The notes under the pieces: model-generated
What the model was told of the DNA's origin: nothing
Seen by the model: only the letters and a program-made list of their open reading frames with translations
The model's database searches: none
In this document: one piece after another, positions 7,883 through 14,249 of the stretch
How the letters are laid out: each line of letters begins with the position of its first letter
Position numbering within the stretch: the first letter of the stretch is position 1
From: DATHBP01 sp035296085
GTDB lineage: Bacteria; Actinomycetota; Actinomycetes; Propionibacteriales; Nocardioidaceae
Direction: 5' to 3'
NCBI GenBank assembly: GCA_035296085.1
Contig: DATHBP010000197.1
Location: forward strand, 1-18,756
DNA length: 18,756 nucleotides
Position numbers and translations under genes: made by a program

Positions 7883-10366
7883 TCACCCGGGTACGACGTT
7901 GACGAGCCTGGGCGCCCGTACGATCACCCGGCTCACCGGCCGGTCACCGAGTGAGCGCTGAACGCGCTCGTCGGCCAACGCGAGCTCGCGCAGCTGCGCC
8001 TCCTCAATGGCCGGTGGCACGGACAGCTTCGCCCGGACCTTGCCGGCGACCTGCACGATGCAGGTCACCGAGTCCTCGACGAGCAGCGCCGGGTCGGCCT
8101 GGGGCCAACCGGCCGCGGCAACCGTCGGGGCATGGCCGAGCCGCTCCCACATTTCTTCGGCGGTGAAGGGGGCGACAACGCTCAGCATCACGGCCGTCAC
8201 CTCGACGGCCTCCCGGACCGCGGGGTCCGCCGGCCCGCATCCGGAGTCGATCGCCTTGCGGGCGGCGTTGACGAGCTCCATGACGCGGGCCACAGCGACG
8301 TTGAACTTCCTCGCCTCGATGTTGTCGGTCACGTCGCGGATCATCCGGTGCGTCACCTGGCGCAGCGCGATATCGCCTGCGCCCACGGCGGCACCGGCCT
8401 CACTGTCAACGTCGTGCGCAAGCCGCCATGCGCGCTGCAGGAAGCGCAGCGAGCCGGCCGGTGACACATCGGACCAGTCGATGTCGTCGTCGGGCGGTCC
8501 AGCGAACACCATTGTCAGCCGGACGGCATCGACGCCGTACGTGTCGAGCTGCTGACCCAGATCTACGCCGTTGCCGAGTGACTTGCTCATTGACTTGCCC
8601 TGGTTGATGACCTGGCCCTGGTTGAGCATGGCCGCGAACGGCTCCACAAACTCGACCAGTCCCATGTCGTACAGCGCCTTGGTGAAGAACCGGCTGTAGA
8701 GCAGGTGCAGCACGGCGTGCTCGATGCCGCCGATGTAGAGGTCTACGGGCATCCAGCGGCGCACGTCATCGGCGTTGAACGCTTCCTCGCTGTCATGCGG
8801 CGAGCAGTAGCGCAGGAAGTACCACGACGAGTCGACGAAGGTGTCCATCGTGTCGGTGTCTCGCCGCGCCGGCCCGCCGCAGCGCGGGCACTCCACCGCC
8901 ACCCACTCGGTGGCGTTCGCCAACGGTGAGACTCCTTTGGGGGCGAGGTCGTCGCCCCGCAGGTCTGGCAAGAGCACCGGCAGGTCGCTGTCAGGCACCG
9001 GCACTTCGCCGCACTCACCGCAGTGCACGATCGGGATCGGGCATCCCCAGAAACGCTGCCGCGACAGCAGCCAGTCCCGCAGTCGGAAGTTGACCGCCGA
9101 CTCGCCGACACCCTCTGCTACTAGCCGTTCGACGATGGCGGCGATCCCGTCGTCCTTGCCGGTGCCGTCGATGCTCCCCGAGTTGACGTGGACGCCGTCA
9201 CCAGACGTGGCGACGCCGGTGTCCGCTGGGTCGGGTTGGCCGGTGTCGACGACGACCCGTACGGGCAGGCCGAACGTCCGCGCGAAGTCCAGGTCCCGCT
9301 GGTCGTGTGCCGGGACGGCCATGATCGCCCCGGTGCCGTAGTCGGCGAGGACGTAGTCGGCCGTCCACACCGGGATCCGCTCGCCGTTGACGGGATTGAC
9401 CGCATGGACCCCCAGGAAGACGCCGGTCTTGGCGCGGTCGGCGGCAAGCCGCTCGATCTCGCTGGCCCGCTTGGTTTCCTCCAGGTACGCCTCGTACGCC
9501 GCCCGCTGCCCAGGTGCGCAGATCTCTGCGGCCAGGTCGGACTCGGGAGCAACGACGAAGAACGTCGCGCCGTACAACGTGTCGGGCCGGGTCGTGAAGA
9601 CGCGTACCGGCTCGGCGCGGCCCTCGATGGCGAAGTCGACGTATGCCCCCTCGGAGCGGCCGATCCAGTTGCGCTGCATGGTCAAGAGGCGGTCGGGCCA
9701 GTGACCTTCCAGCGCTGCCATATCGTCGAGCAGTCGCTGCGCGTACTCAGTGATGGCGAAGTACCACTGGGTCAGCTCGCGCTTGGTGACCGCGGCTCCG
9801 CACCGTTCGCAGAAGCCGGCGACGACCTGCTCGTTGGCGAGCACGGTTTGGTCGACCGGGCACCAGTTGACGTACGAGCGCTTGCGGTAGGCCAGACCCC
9901 GCTCGAAGAAGCGCAGGAACAGCCACTGGGTCCAGCGGTAGTACTCGGGGTCTGAGGTGTTGAAGCGCCGCGACCAGTCGAAGCTCAGCGCGTAGCGACG
10001 CATCGACTCCGCCTGCGTCTCGATGTTGTCGTCGGTGTAGCGGGCGGGGTGCTCGTTGCTTCTGATCGCGGCGTTCTCGGCGGGCAGCCCGAAGGAGTCC
10101 CAGCCGATCGGGTTCAACACGTTGTATCCGCGCTGGAACCAGTAGCGGGCATGCATGTCGTGCAGCGCCAGCGTCTCCCCGTGGCCCATGTGCAGGTCAC
10201 CCGACGGGTAGGAGAACATCGTCAGCGCATATCGGCGCTCGCGCGGGTCGTCGGGGTCGTCGCTGGCCTTGAACGTGTCGAGCTTGGCCCAGACCGCCAG
10301 CCACTTGTCCTGAACCGCGGCCAGGTCGTAGCCGATCCGCTCCCTGTGCGCCGGCTGGCTGGTCAT
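7883..10366 (-). CDS. leuS: Leucyl-tRNA synthetase
   Basis: Class Ia synthetase that charges tRNA-Leu. The protein has 827 residues, the usual bacterial length. The HIGH-type signature is HMGH at 59-62. The CP1 editing domain (about 225-420) carries TTRPDTLYG (258-266) and GTGAIMAVPAHDQRD (344-358). The KMSKS-type loop reads SMSKS at 592-596, so the first Lys is Ser. Paired cysteines (169, 186/189, 449/452, 493/496) suggest zinc sites. A tRNA-binding anticodon domain and the C-terminal LVNVVPG follow. The ATG at 10366 is preceded by AGGAG (10374-10378). The frame stays open far upstream to 11203, but that part is antisense to other genes and not LeuRS. A leucine-rich leader peptide and terminator directly upstream indicate attenuation. 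Confidence 0.97.
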   Translation of the reverse strand: MTSQPAHRERIGYDLAAVQDKWLAVWAKLDTFKASDDPDDPRERRYALTMFSYPSGDLHMGHGETLALHDMHARYWFQRGYNVLNPIGWDSFGLPAENAAIRSNEHPARYTDDNIETQAESMRRYALSFDWSRRFNTSDPEYYRWTQWLFLRFFERGLAYRKRSYVNWCPVDQTVLANEQVVAGFCERCGAAVTKRELTQWYFAITEYAQRLLDDMAALEGHWPDRLLTMQRNWIGRSEGAYVDFAIEGRAEPVRVFTTRPDTLYGATFFVVAPESDLAAEICAPGQRAAYEAYLEETKRASEIERLAADRAKTGVFLGVHAVNPVNGERIPVWTADYVLADYGTGAIMAVPAHDQRDLDFARTFGLPVRVVVDTGQPDPADTGVATSGDGVHVNSGSIDGTGKDDGIAAIVERLVAEGVGESAVNFRLRDWLLSRQRFWGCPIPIVHCGECGEVPVPDSDLPVLLPDLRGDDLAPKGVSPLANATEWVAVECPRCGGPARRDTDTMDTFVDSSWYFLRYCSPHDSEEAFNADDVRRWMPVDLYIGGIEHAVLHLLYSRFFTKALYDMGLVEFVEPFAAMLNQGQVINQGKSMSKSLGNGVDLGQQLDTYGVDAVRLTMVFAGPPDDDIDWSDVSPAGSLRFLQRAWRLAHDVDSEAGAAVGAGDIALRQVTHRMIRDVTDNIEARKFNVAVARVMELVNAARKAIDSGCGPADPAVREAVEVTAVMLSVVAPFTAEEMWERLGHAPTVAAAGWPQADPALLVEDSVTCIVQVAGKVRAKLSVPPAIEEAQLRELALADERVQRSLGDRPVSRVIVRAPRLVNVVPG

Positions 10367-10403
10367 CGGGGCTCTCCTGGGTCCGGGGGCGCGTGCGGAT
10401 ACG

Positions 10404-10432
10404 AAAAAGCCCCTCTCGTTGCGAAGAGGGGC
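10404..10432 (-). terminator. Intrinsic terminator in the leuS leader (attenuator)
   Basis: Minus-strand RNA forms an 8-bp GC-rich stem (GCCCCUCU / AGAGGGGC; arms 10425-10432 and 10409-10416, 8-nt loop) followed at once by five U (10404-10408). This is a classic factor-independent terminator. It lies between a leucine-rich mini-ORF and leuS, 38 nt before the leuS ATG, so it must be read through for leuS to be expressed. The 3' arm can also pair with RNA GCUCCUU over the leader Leu codons (10467-10473), 7 pairs including wobbles. A conventional antiterminator is not obvious. Confidence 0.85.
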
Positions 10433-10433
10433 G

Positions 10434-10461
10434 GCCGCGCTGACGTAGGTATCAGCGCGGC
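10434..10461 (-). promoter_or_regulatory. Leader hairpin overlapping the stop codon of the leuS leader peptide
   Basis: A perfect 10-bp inverted repeat (10434-10443 and 10452-10461, 8-nt loop) lies directly 3' of the Leu codons and contains the leader stop codon in its first arm. It occupies the position of the pause (1:2) hairpin of ribosome-mediated attenuators and is separated from the terminator stem by a single nucleotide. Confidence 0.7.
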
Positions 10462-10487
10462 TCAGTAAGGAGCAGGTCGGCTCGCAT
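10452..10487 (-). CDS. leuS leader peptide (MRADLLLTEPR), attenuation sensor
   Basis: Twelve-codon ORF on the minus strand: ATG CGA GCC GAC CTG CTC CTT, then ACT GAG CCG CGC TGA. Three consecutive Leu codons, including CTT (rare in high-GC genomes), sit just before a stem-loop and an intrinsic terminator that precede leuS. The inferred role is a leucine sensor: a ribosome slowed at the Leu codons by scarce charged tRNA-Leu changes the folding of the downstream RNA and lets RNA polymerase reach leuS. There is no Shine-Dalgarno; TACCCT lies 7 nt upstream of the ATG, so the transcript probably starts at the ATG itself. Leaderless leader peptides of this kind are known for actinobacterial amino-acid genes. 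The peptide itself is not expected to have a function. Confidence 0.8.
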   Translation of the reverse strand: MRADLLLTEPR

Positions 10488-10494
10488 GCGCGCC

Positions 10495-10500
10495 AGGGTA
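10495..10500 (-). promoter_or_regulatory. Putative -10 element of the leuS leader transcript
   Basis: Minus-strand TACCCT is 7 nt from the leader ATG, which places the transcription start at or within a base of the A of ATG. No good -35 hexamer at 16-19 bp. The gap up to the divergent gene at 10583 is 95 bp. Confidence 0.5.
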
Positions 10501-10571
10501 GCGCAAAACGCCCGCCACGCCGCAGTCGCCGAGGCACCGCAACCCCGAGCAGACAGCCGCCACGGTGGTGT

Positions 10572-10592
10572 TGACTGGCGCAATGCCAGTCA
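10572..10592. promoter_or_regulatory. 21-bp palindrome centred on the start codon of the F420-type reductase gene
   Basis: TGACTGGC (10572-10579) and GCCAGTCA (10585-10592) are perfect inverted copies around GCAAT. The ATG (10583-10585) lies in the loop and the first stem base. It could be a repressor operator or an RNA hairpin that hides the start codon. Which of the two cannot be told from the sequence. Confidence 0.5.
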
Positions 10593-11023
10593 CGGGAACG
10601 TACGAGCCGAGCCCCGCTCGGCGAGCCAGCGCCCAGGTCGAGGAGTACGAGAGCTCCGGTGGGACCCGAGGCACCACAATGCGTGGGATGCCGGTGGTCA
10701 TCCTGACCACCAAGGGCGTGAAGTCCGGGAAGGTGCGCAAGACGCCGCTGATGCGGGTCGAGCACGAGGGCGCCTACGCCGTCGTGGCGTCGCAGGGCGG
10801 GGCCCCGACACATCCGCAGTGGTACTTCAACCTCGTCGCCTCCCAGCACGTCGAGCTCCAAGACGGGCCAGTGAAGCAGGACATGACGGCTCGCGAGCTG
10901 TCCGGTGAGGAGCGGGCCGTGTGGTGGGCACGCGCGGTGGCGGCGTTTCCCGACTACGCCAACTACCAAGCGAAAACCGAACGGCAGATCCCCGTCTTCC
11001 TCCTCGAGCCGGTGCACGGCTGA
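10583..11023 (+). CDS. Ddn-like deazaflavin (F420)-dependent nitroreductase family protein
   Basis: Small single-domain protein of 146 residues in the split beta-barrel family that includes mycobacterial Ddn and other F420H2-dependent quinone or nitro-reductases. Family-typical segments are MPVVILTTKGVKSGKVRKTP (about 37-56; the TKG.KSG.. part binds cofactor phosphate), AYAVVASQGGAPTHPQWYFNL (about 65-85) and WWARAVAAFPDYANYQAKTE near the C-terminus. The start at ATG 10583 gives the usual length; no Shine-Dalgarno is visible and a palindrome spans the start codon. It is divergent from the leuS leader and followed 22 bp later by the aldo/keto reductase gene on the same strand. A redox role is likely; the physiological substrate is unknown. 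Its presence implies a host that makes coenzyme F420. Confidence 0.9.
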   Translation: MPVTGTYEPSPARRASAQVEEYESSGGTRGTTMRGMPVVILTTKGVKSGKVRKTPLMRVEHEGAYAVVASQGGAPTHPQWYFNLVASQHVELQDGPVKQDMTARELSGEERAVWWARAVAAFPDYANYQAKTERQIPVFLLEPVHG

Positions 11024-11032
11024 CCGATCGGG

Positions 11033-11038
11033 CAGGAT
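11033..11038 (+). promoter_or_regulatory. Possible -10-like hexamer before the aldo/keto reductase gene
   Basis: CAGGAT is followed by 7 nt and then ATG 11046; one mismatch to TANNNT. With no ribosome binding site at this start, a leaderless transcript is possible. Read-through from the gene ending at 11023 is the alternative. Confidence 0.2.
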
Positions 11039-11045
11039 CGACCGC

Positions 11046-11852
11046 ATGACACTTAACGAGGCTTCGCTGACGCACTCTGGTCGTGCGCTGCCGAGCGGCA
11101 GGCAGATGCCACTGCTCGGGTTCGGCACGTGGCAACTGCGCGGTGAGGATGCTTCGCTGGCGACGGGGTGGGCGCTGGCGACCGGATACCGACACGTCGA
11201 CACGGCGACGGTCTACCGCAACGAGCGCGAGGTCGGCGCAGCACTCGAAGGCAGCGGGCTCGACCGCGACGACATCTTCGTCACCACCAAGATTCCTCCG
11301 GACCGGTCCGGACGCGAAGCCCAGACACTGAACGACAGCCTGGAAATGCTGGGCACGGACCACGTCGACCTATGGCTCATCCACTGGCCGCCCGACGAGG
11401 GCGGCATCGCCCTGGAGACCTGGCAGGCACTCGTGGCGGCCCGCGACCAGGGGATGGCCACTGACATCGGCGTCAGCAACTACTCGCTCGACCAGCTCGA
11501 CGAGCTCGCCGCCGGCTCGGGGGTCATGCCGTCGGTCAACCAGATCGAATGGAGCCCGCTGCTGTTCGACCAGGCAACGCTCGACGGGCACCGTGAGCGC
11601 GGCGTGGTCCTGGAGGGCTACAGCGCCCTCCGCGGCGGGACGCTGGAGCACCCGGCAGTCGTCGCCATCGCCGAGCGGCTGGGGCGTACGCCGGCACAGG
11701 TGATCATTCGCTGGCACCTGCAGCACGGGGTCGTGGTCATTCCGAAGTCGCGTGAGCGCGAGCGGATCGCCGCGAACGCCGACGTCGACGGCTTCGCACT
11801 GGCCGCGCCGGACATGACGGAGCTGGACTCCCTGGGTACGCGGCCGGGCTGA
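11046..11852 (+). CDS. Aldo/keto reductase
   Basis: NADPH-dependent oxidoreductase with a TIM-barrel fold that reduces aldehydes or ketones in the cytoplasm; 268 residues, typical of the prokaryotic AKR5-like group. The catalytic tetrad is visible: Asp52 and Tyr57 (HVDTATVY), Lys82 (FVTTKI) and His113 (LIHWPP). GVSNY and VNQIEWSPLL are further barrel signatures. The C-terminal VIPKSRERERIAAN binds the NADPH phosphate. The ATG at 11046 starts 22 bp after the stop of the F420-type reductase gene, so the two reductases may be co-transcribed; no Shine-Dalgarno is evident. It is convergent with the methyltransferase gene 11 bp downstream. The substrate is not predictable; a 2,5-diketo-D-gluconate reductase label would be annotation by similarity only. 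Confidence 0.93.
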   Translation: MTLNEASLTHSGRALPSGRQMPLLGFGTWQLRGEDASLATGWALATGYRHVDTATVYRNEREVGAALEGSGLDRDDIFVTTKIPPDRSGREAQTLNDSLEMLGTDHVDLWLIHWPPDEGGIALETWQALVAARDQGMATDIGVSNYSLDQLDELAAGSGVMPSVNQIEWSPLLFDQATLDGHRERGVVLEGYSALRGGTLEHPAVVAIAERLGRTPAQVIIRWHLQHGVVVIPKSRERERIAANADVDGFALAAPDMTELDSLGTRPG

Positions 11853-11863
11853 GCGTTGGGTGC

Positions 11864-12466
11864 TTAGGCCGGGCGGCGCAGCACCGTGACCGCGAACGGC
11901 GCCCCGGCGAACCACGGCCGCAGGTCCCAGGTGGCGAACCGGTGCTCGAGGGTGAGCCCGGCCGCGCCGATGTCTGCGTCGAACTCCGCCAACGGGTAGT
12001 CCCGGTCGGTGCCAAACCCCACGACCACGACGCCGTCGGTGCGCAAGTGCGCTCCGATGCGCTGCAGCGCGAGGTGCCCGGTCCCCGGGGCGAGGTAGGG
12101 CATGACGTTGCCGGCCACGATGGCTGCGTCGAAAGGCTCGACATGGCCGCGGGCCGGTAGGTCCAGCGTCGTGAGGTCACCCACCAGCCACGTTGGCCCG
12201 GGATGGTCGGTCGCGGCGGCCTGGACGAGCTCCGGGTCAGCGTCGACGCCGACCACCGCGTGCCCACGGGCGGCAAGCTCAACGCCCACCCGCCCGGAGC
12301 CGCAGCCGGCGTCCAACACCCGCGAGCTGCGGCCGATCATTGCGTCGAGAAGGCGTGCCTCCCCTGCCAGATCGGCCCCCTCAGCGGCCATCCGCCGGAA
12401 GCGCTCGATGTACCACTGGGCATGGCCGGGGCCGTGCTTGGTGGCCCACCGCGTCGGTTGCTGCAC
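11864..12466 (-). CDS. Class I SAM-dependent methyltransferase
   Basis: A 200-residue protein with a Rossmann-type SAM-binding domain. Motif I is VLDAGCGSGRVG (50-61), followed by the acidic loop VVGVDADPELV (about 72-82) and motif II/III-like AAIVAGNVMPYLAPG. An N-terminal segment GHAQWYIERFRRMAAEG precedes the fold and is shared with a group of small actinobacterial methyltransferases of unknown target. The start is the GTG at 12466: TACCGT lies 7 nt upstream and there is no Shine-Dalgarno, so the mRNA is probably leaderless. It is convergent with the aldo/keto reductase gene and separated from the upstream protease gene by a strong hairpin. No target-recognition domain is visible, so a small-molecule substrate is more likely than nucleic acid. 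Confidence 0.88.
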   Translation of the reverse strand: MQQPTRWATKHGPGHAQWYIERFRRMAAEGADLAGEARLLDAMIGRSSRVLDAGCGSGRVGVELAARGHAVVGVDADPELVQAAATDHPGPTWLVGDLTTLDLPARGHVEPFDAAIVAGNVMPYLAPGTGHLALQRIGAHLRTDGVVVVGFGTDRDYPLAEFDADIGAAGLTLEHRFATWDLRPWFAGAPFAVTVLRRPA

Positions 12467-12473
12467 GGCCGCA

Positions 12474-12479
12474 ACGGTA
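12474..12479 (-). promoter_or_regulatory. Putative -10 element for the methyltransferase gene
   Basis: Minus-strand TACCGT, then 7 nt, then GTG. Hexamer, spacing and most of the spacer match the lepA start region. Confidence 0.4.
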
Positions 12480-12514
12480 GCGAGTCCACTGCGGGTGGGC
12501 CGGTAGCTGAGGAA

Positions 12515-12560
12515 ACGATGAGACCCACGGGTTGTTCGAGCAACCCGTGGGTCTCATCGT
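12515..12560 (-). terminator. Long hairpin terminator downstream of the protease gene
   Basis: A perfect 20-bp inverted repeat (12515-12534 and 12541-12560) surrounds the 6-nt loop TTCGAG. It begins 29 bp after the stop codon of the trypsin-like gene and lies before the next minus-strand gene. The U-tract is short (CGUUUCC), as in many high-GC terminators. Confidence 0.75.
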
Positions 12561-12588
12561 GCTGGCCGACGTGCAGCCGGGAGCTGAC

Positions 12589-13374
12589 CTAGTCGAGGAA
12601 CGAGGTGATGAAGGCGTGCGCCTCTGGGGTGTCGATCCGGTAGGAGAAGTCGTTGCCCTTGCAGACGCCGTTGAGTCCGAAGCTGTTGACGGCGACGATG
12701 AGGTCGCTGCTCTGCCACAGGATCGGGCCGCCGGAGTCGCCGGAGCAGTTGCCGCCGTTGGTGCCACCGGGGTTGTTCGTGGTCTGTAGTCCGTAGTCGC
12801 GCACCAAGGCGTTCTGCAGGTTGATGAGGTTGCTGGTGGCGTACATGCGAATCTTCTCGTTGATCAGGTACGGCTTGCGCTGCTGCAGGCCGTAGCCGAC
12901 GGTCGTGAAGTAGGTCTCCCGATCGCGGGTCGCCATCTCGTCGAGGAACCCGACGGGGGCAATCTGAGCCGGGTCGATGTCGGTGATCTCCCGGTCGAGG
13001 GTGTAGACGGCGACGTCGTGGGTGTCGGGCACGGTGAGGCTGCCGGTCCACCCGTCCATCGCGTGCGGGTAGCCGATCGCGTCGTAGTCGGTGGACGTGG
13101 CGACGTCCACGTTGCGCAGGTCCTCGTCGAAGAAGATGTGGGCGTACGCGACGCCGTCGGTGCAGTGCGCCGCGGTGAGGACGACGTCCTCGTCGATCAG
13201 GGATCCACTGCAGCGCCCGATGTACTCGTCGTTCTCGTCGAACAGCGCGATCAATGCGACGTAGGGGTGCGCACCGTCGTCGACCTGTCCATAGTTGATG
13301 GCTTGTGCTGGTGCGACCGTGGCAGCCAGCAGGGCGAGCACTGGGGCGAGGGCCAAGAGCAGGCGTTTGCGCAC
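12589..13374 (-). CDS. Secreted trypsin-like serine protease (S1 family)
   Basis: A 261-residue extracellular chymotrypsin-fold protease. A signal peptide covers about residues 1-25: VRKR, a Leu/Ala-rich core, then a likely cut after APAQA. The catalytic triad is visible: His70 (LTAAHC), Asp120 (DTHDVAVYTL) and Ser214 (GNCSGDSGGP, 208-217). Cys59/Cys71 and Cys210 with a second Cys near 230 can form the usual disulfides. The GTG at 13374 is chosen because AAGGAG (13381-13386) precedes it at 6 nt and the signal peptide starts there. Reading from 13431 would add a non-homologous N-terminus. No adhesive or cell-wall domain follows the protease domain. The mature N-terminus (INYGQVDDGAHPYVALI) lacks the canonical IVGG, so activation by propeptide cleavage is uncertain. 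Confidence 0.92.
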   Translation of the reverse strand: MRKRLLLALAPVLALLAATVAPAQAINYGQVDDGAHPYVALIALFDENDEYIGRCSGSLIDEDVVLTAAHCTDGVAYAHIFFDEDLRNVDVATSTDYDAIGYPHAMDGWTGSLTVPDTHDVAVYTLDREITDIDPAQIAPVGFLDEMATRDRETYFTTVGYGLQQRKPYLINEKIRMYATSNLINLQNALVRDYGLQTTNNPGGTNGGNCSGDSGGPILWQSSDLIVAVNSFGLNGVCKGNDFSYRIDTPEAHAFITSFLD

Positions 13375-13398
13375 GCAGATCTCCTTCGTCGGTAACCG

Positions 13399-13421
13399 GG
13401 TGCCCGGAACTCTAGGGCACC
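13399..13421 (-). promoter_or_regulatory. Possible promoter/operator of the protease gene
   Basis: Minus-strand TAGAGT (13409-13414) is a reasonable -10 that would give an mRNA leader of about 28 nt carrying the AAGGAG site. It lies inside a 7-bp inverted repeat (GGTGCCC 13399-13405, GGGCACC 13415-13421), an arrangement that would suit a repressor. Confidence 0.3.
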
Positions 13422-13466
13422 GGCTCGCCACCTCTTGCGCTGGCCCGTGACCGCCGGCGCCACGGC

Positions 13467-14204
13467 TCAGTCGGTGAGCCGTACCCGCAGGCGCCGGAAC
13501 CCCTTGCCCTTGCTCTCCATCTTGACGACGGCGATCCCGCCGATCTGCTTGGTTGACGCGACGTGCGTGCCGCCGTCCGCCTGGGTGTCGAGCCCGACGA
13601 TGTCGACGATGCGTACGACCTCGATGTCGGGGGGCAGCAGGTTCGTCGCGGTCCGGATGATGTCGGGGATCGCGAAAGCCTCCTCCCGCGGCAGGTTCGT
13701 CACCTGAATCGCGCGGTCAGCGGCGACCTCGGCCGCGCAGGCCGCTGCGACCTTCTCCTTGAAGCCGGCTGGGACCTCCGGCAGCCCGAAGTCCATGCGG
13801 GCCTCGCCGGGCTCCATGTTGCCGCCGGTCACCAGCGCGCCGAAGTCGCGGAAGACGACACCGGAAAGCAGGTGCAGCGCCGAGTGCGTGCGCATCAGCG
13901 TCGTACGCCGGTCGTCGTCGAGCGCCCCGCGCACCGCCGTGCCGGGCGGCGGTAGCGGATCGTCCTCGTGCGGCAGGAGGTAGAGGTCGTCGCTGGAGCG
14001 CGCGCCCACGATGCGCGTCTGGACGCCGCCCCACAGCAGCACGCCGTGGTCCGGCGGCTGGCCACCACCGCCGGGGTAGAACGCGGACCGGTCCAGGACG
14101 ACGCCTTGCTCGGGGTCACTGGCGAGAACCACGGCGTCCCACTCGCGCAGACTCTGGTCGGCCAGCTCGAGCCTCGCGGTTCGTGAGTGGCCCTGAGTGT
14201 GCAT
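13467..14204 (-). CDS. AlaX-type alanyl-tRNA editing protein
   Basis: Free-standing homologue of the alanyl-tRNA synthetase editing domain, which hydrolyses Ser-tRNA(Ala) (or Gly-tRNA(Ala)) and prevents mistranslation; 245 residues, AlaX-M size. The glycine-rich segment AFYPGGGGQPPDHG (41-54) and the zinc motif HSALH (His107, His111) are present. The second zinc motif reads DGGTHV (210-215) where the synthetase has CGGTH, so the Cys ligand is Asp210 here while His214 remains. I recall Asp at this place in other bacterial AlaX proteins. The ATG at 14204 is preceded by TAAGGT at 6 nt, which can be read either as a -10 or, with the following GG, as AAGGTGG ribosome binding. Divergent from the GNAT gene 45 bp away. 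Confidence 0.9.
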   Translation of the reverse strand: MHTQGHSRTARLELADQSLREWDAVVLASDPEQGVVLDRSAFYPGGGGQPPDHGVLLWGGVQTRIVGARSSDDLYLLPHEDDPLPPPGTAVRGALDDDRRTTLMRTHSALHLLSGVVFRDFGALVTGGNMEPGEARMDFGLPEVPAGFKEKVAAACAAEVAADRAIQVTNLPREEAFAIPDIIRTATNLLPPDIEVVRIVDIVGLDTQADGGTHVASTKQIGGIAVVKMESKGKGFRRLRVRLTD

Positions 14205-14210
14205 GGCGCC

Positions 14211-14216
14211 ACCTTA
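14211..14216 (-). promoter_or_regulatory. TAAGGT element before the alaX-like gene (-10 or ribosome binding site)
   Basis: Minus-strand TAAGGT plus GG lies 6 nt before ATG 14204. It fits a leaderless -10 (TANNNT) and equally a Shine-Dalgarno AAGGTGG; the sequence cannot decide between them. Confidence 0.35.
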
Positions 14217-14235
14217 CGGTTGGCGGACCTGCTCG

Positions 14236-14241
14236 TACGCT
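14236..14241 (+). promoter_or_regulatory. Putative -10 element for the GNAT gene
   Basis: TACGCT ends 8 nt before GTG 14250, where there is no ribosome binding site. Together with TAAGGT on the other strand it would make a compact divergent promoter of 45 bp. Confidence 0.35.
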
Positions 14242-14249
14242 GCCTGGTC

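Noticed and set aside
9188..9955. 255-residue plus-strand frame inside leuS
   Set aside because: Antisense shadow of the LeuRS editing domain.
10367..10487. T-box riboswitch upstream of leuS
   Set aside because: The leader is too short and shows no T-box sequence or specifier stem. A coding mini-ORF with Leu codons plus a terminator explains it better.
10367..11203. N-terminal extension of the leuS frame upstream of ATG 10366
   Set aside because: The extension crosses the attenuator and runs antisense to the F420-type reductase and aldo/keto reductase genes. LeuRS homology and the AGGAG site both begin at 10366.
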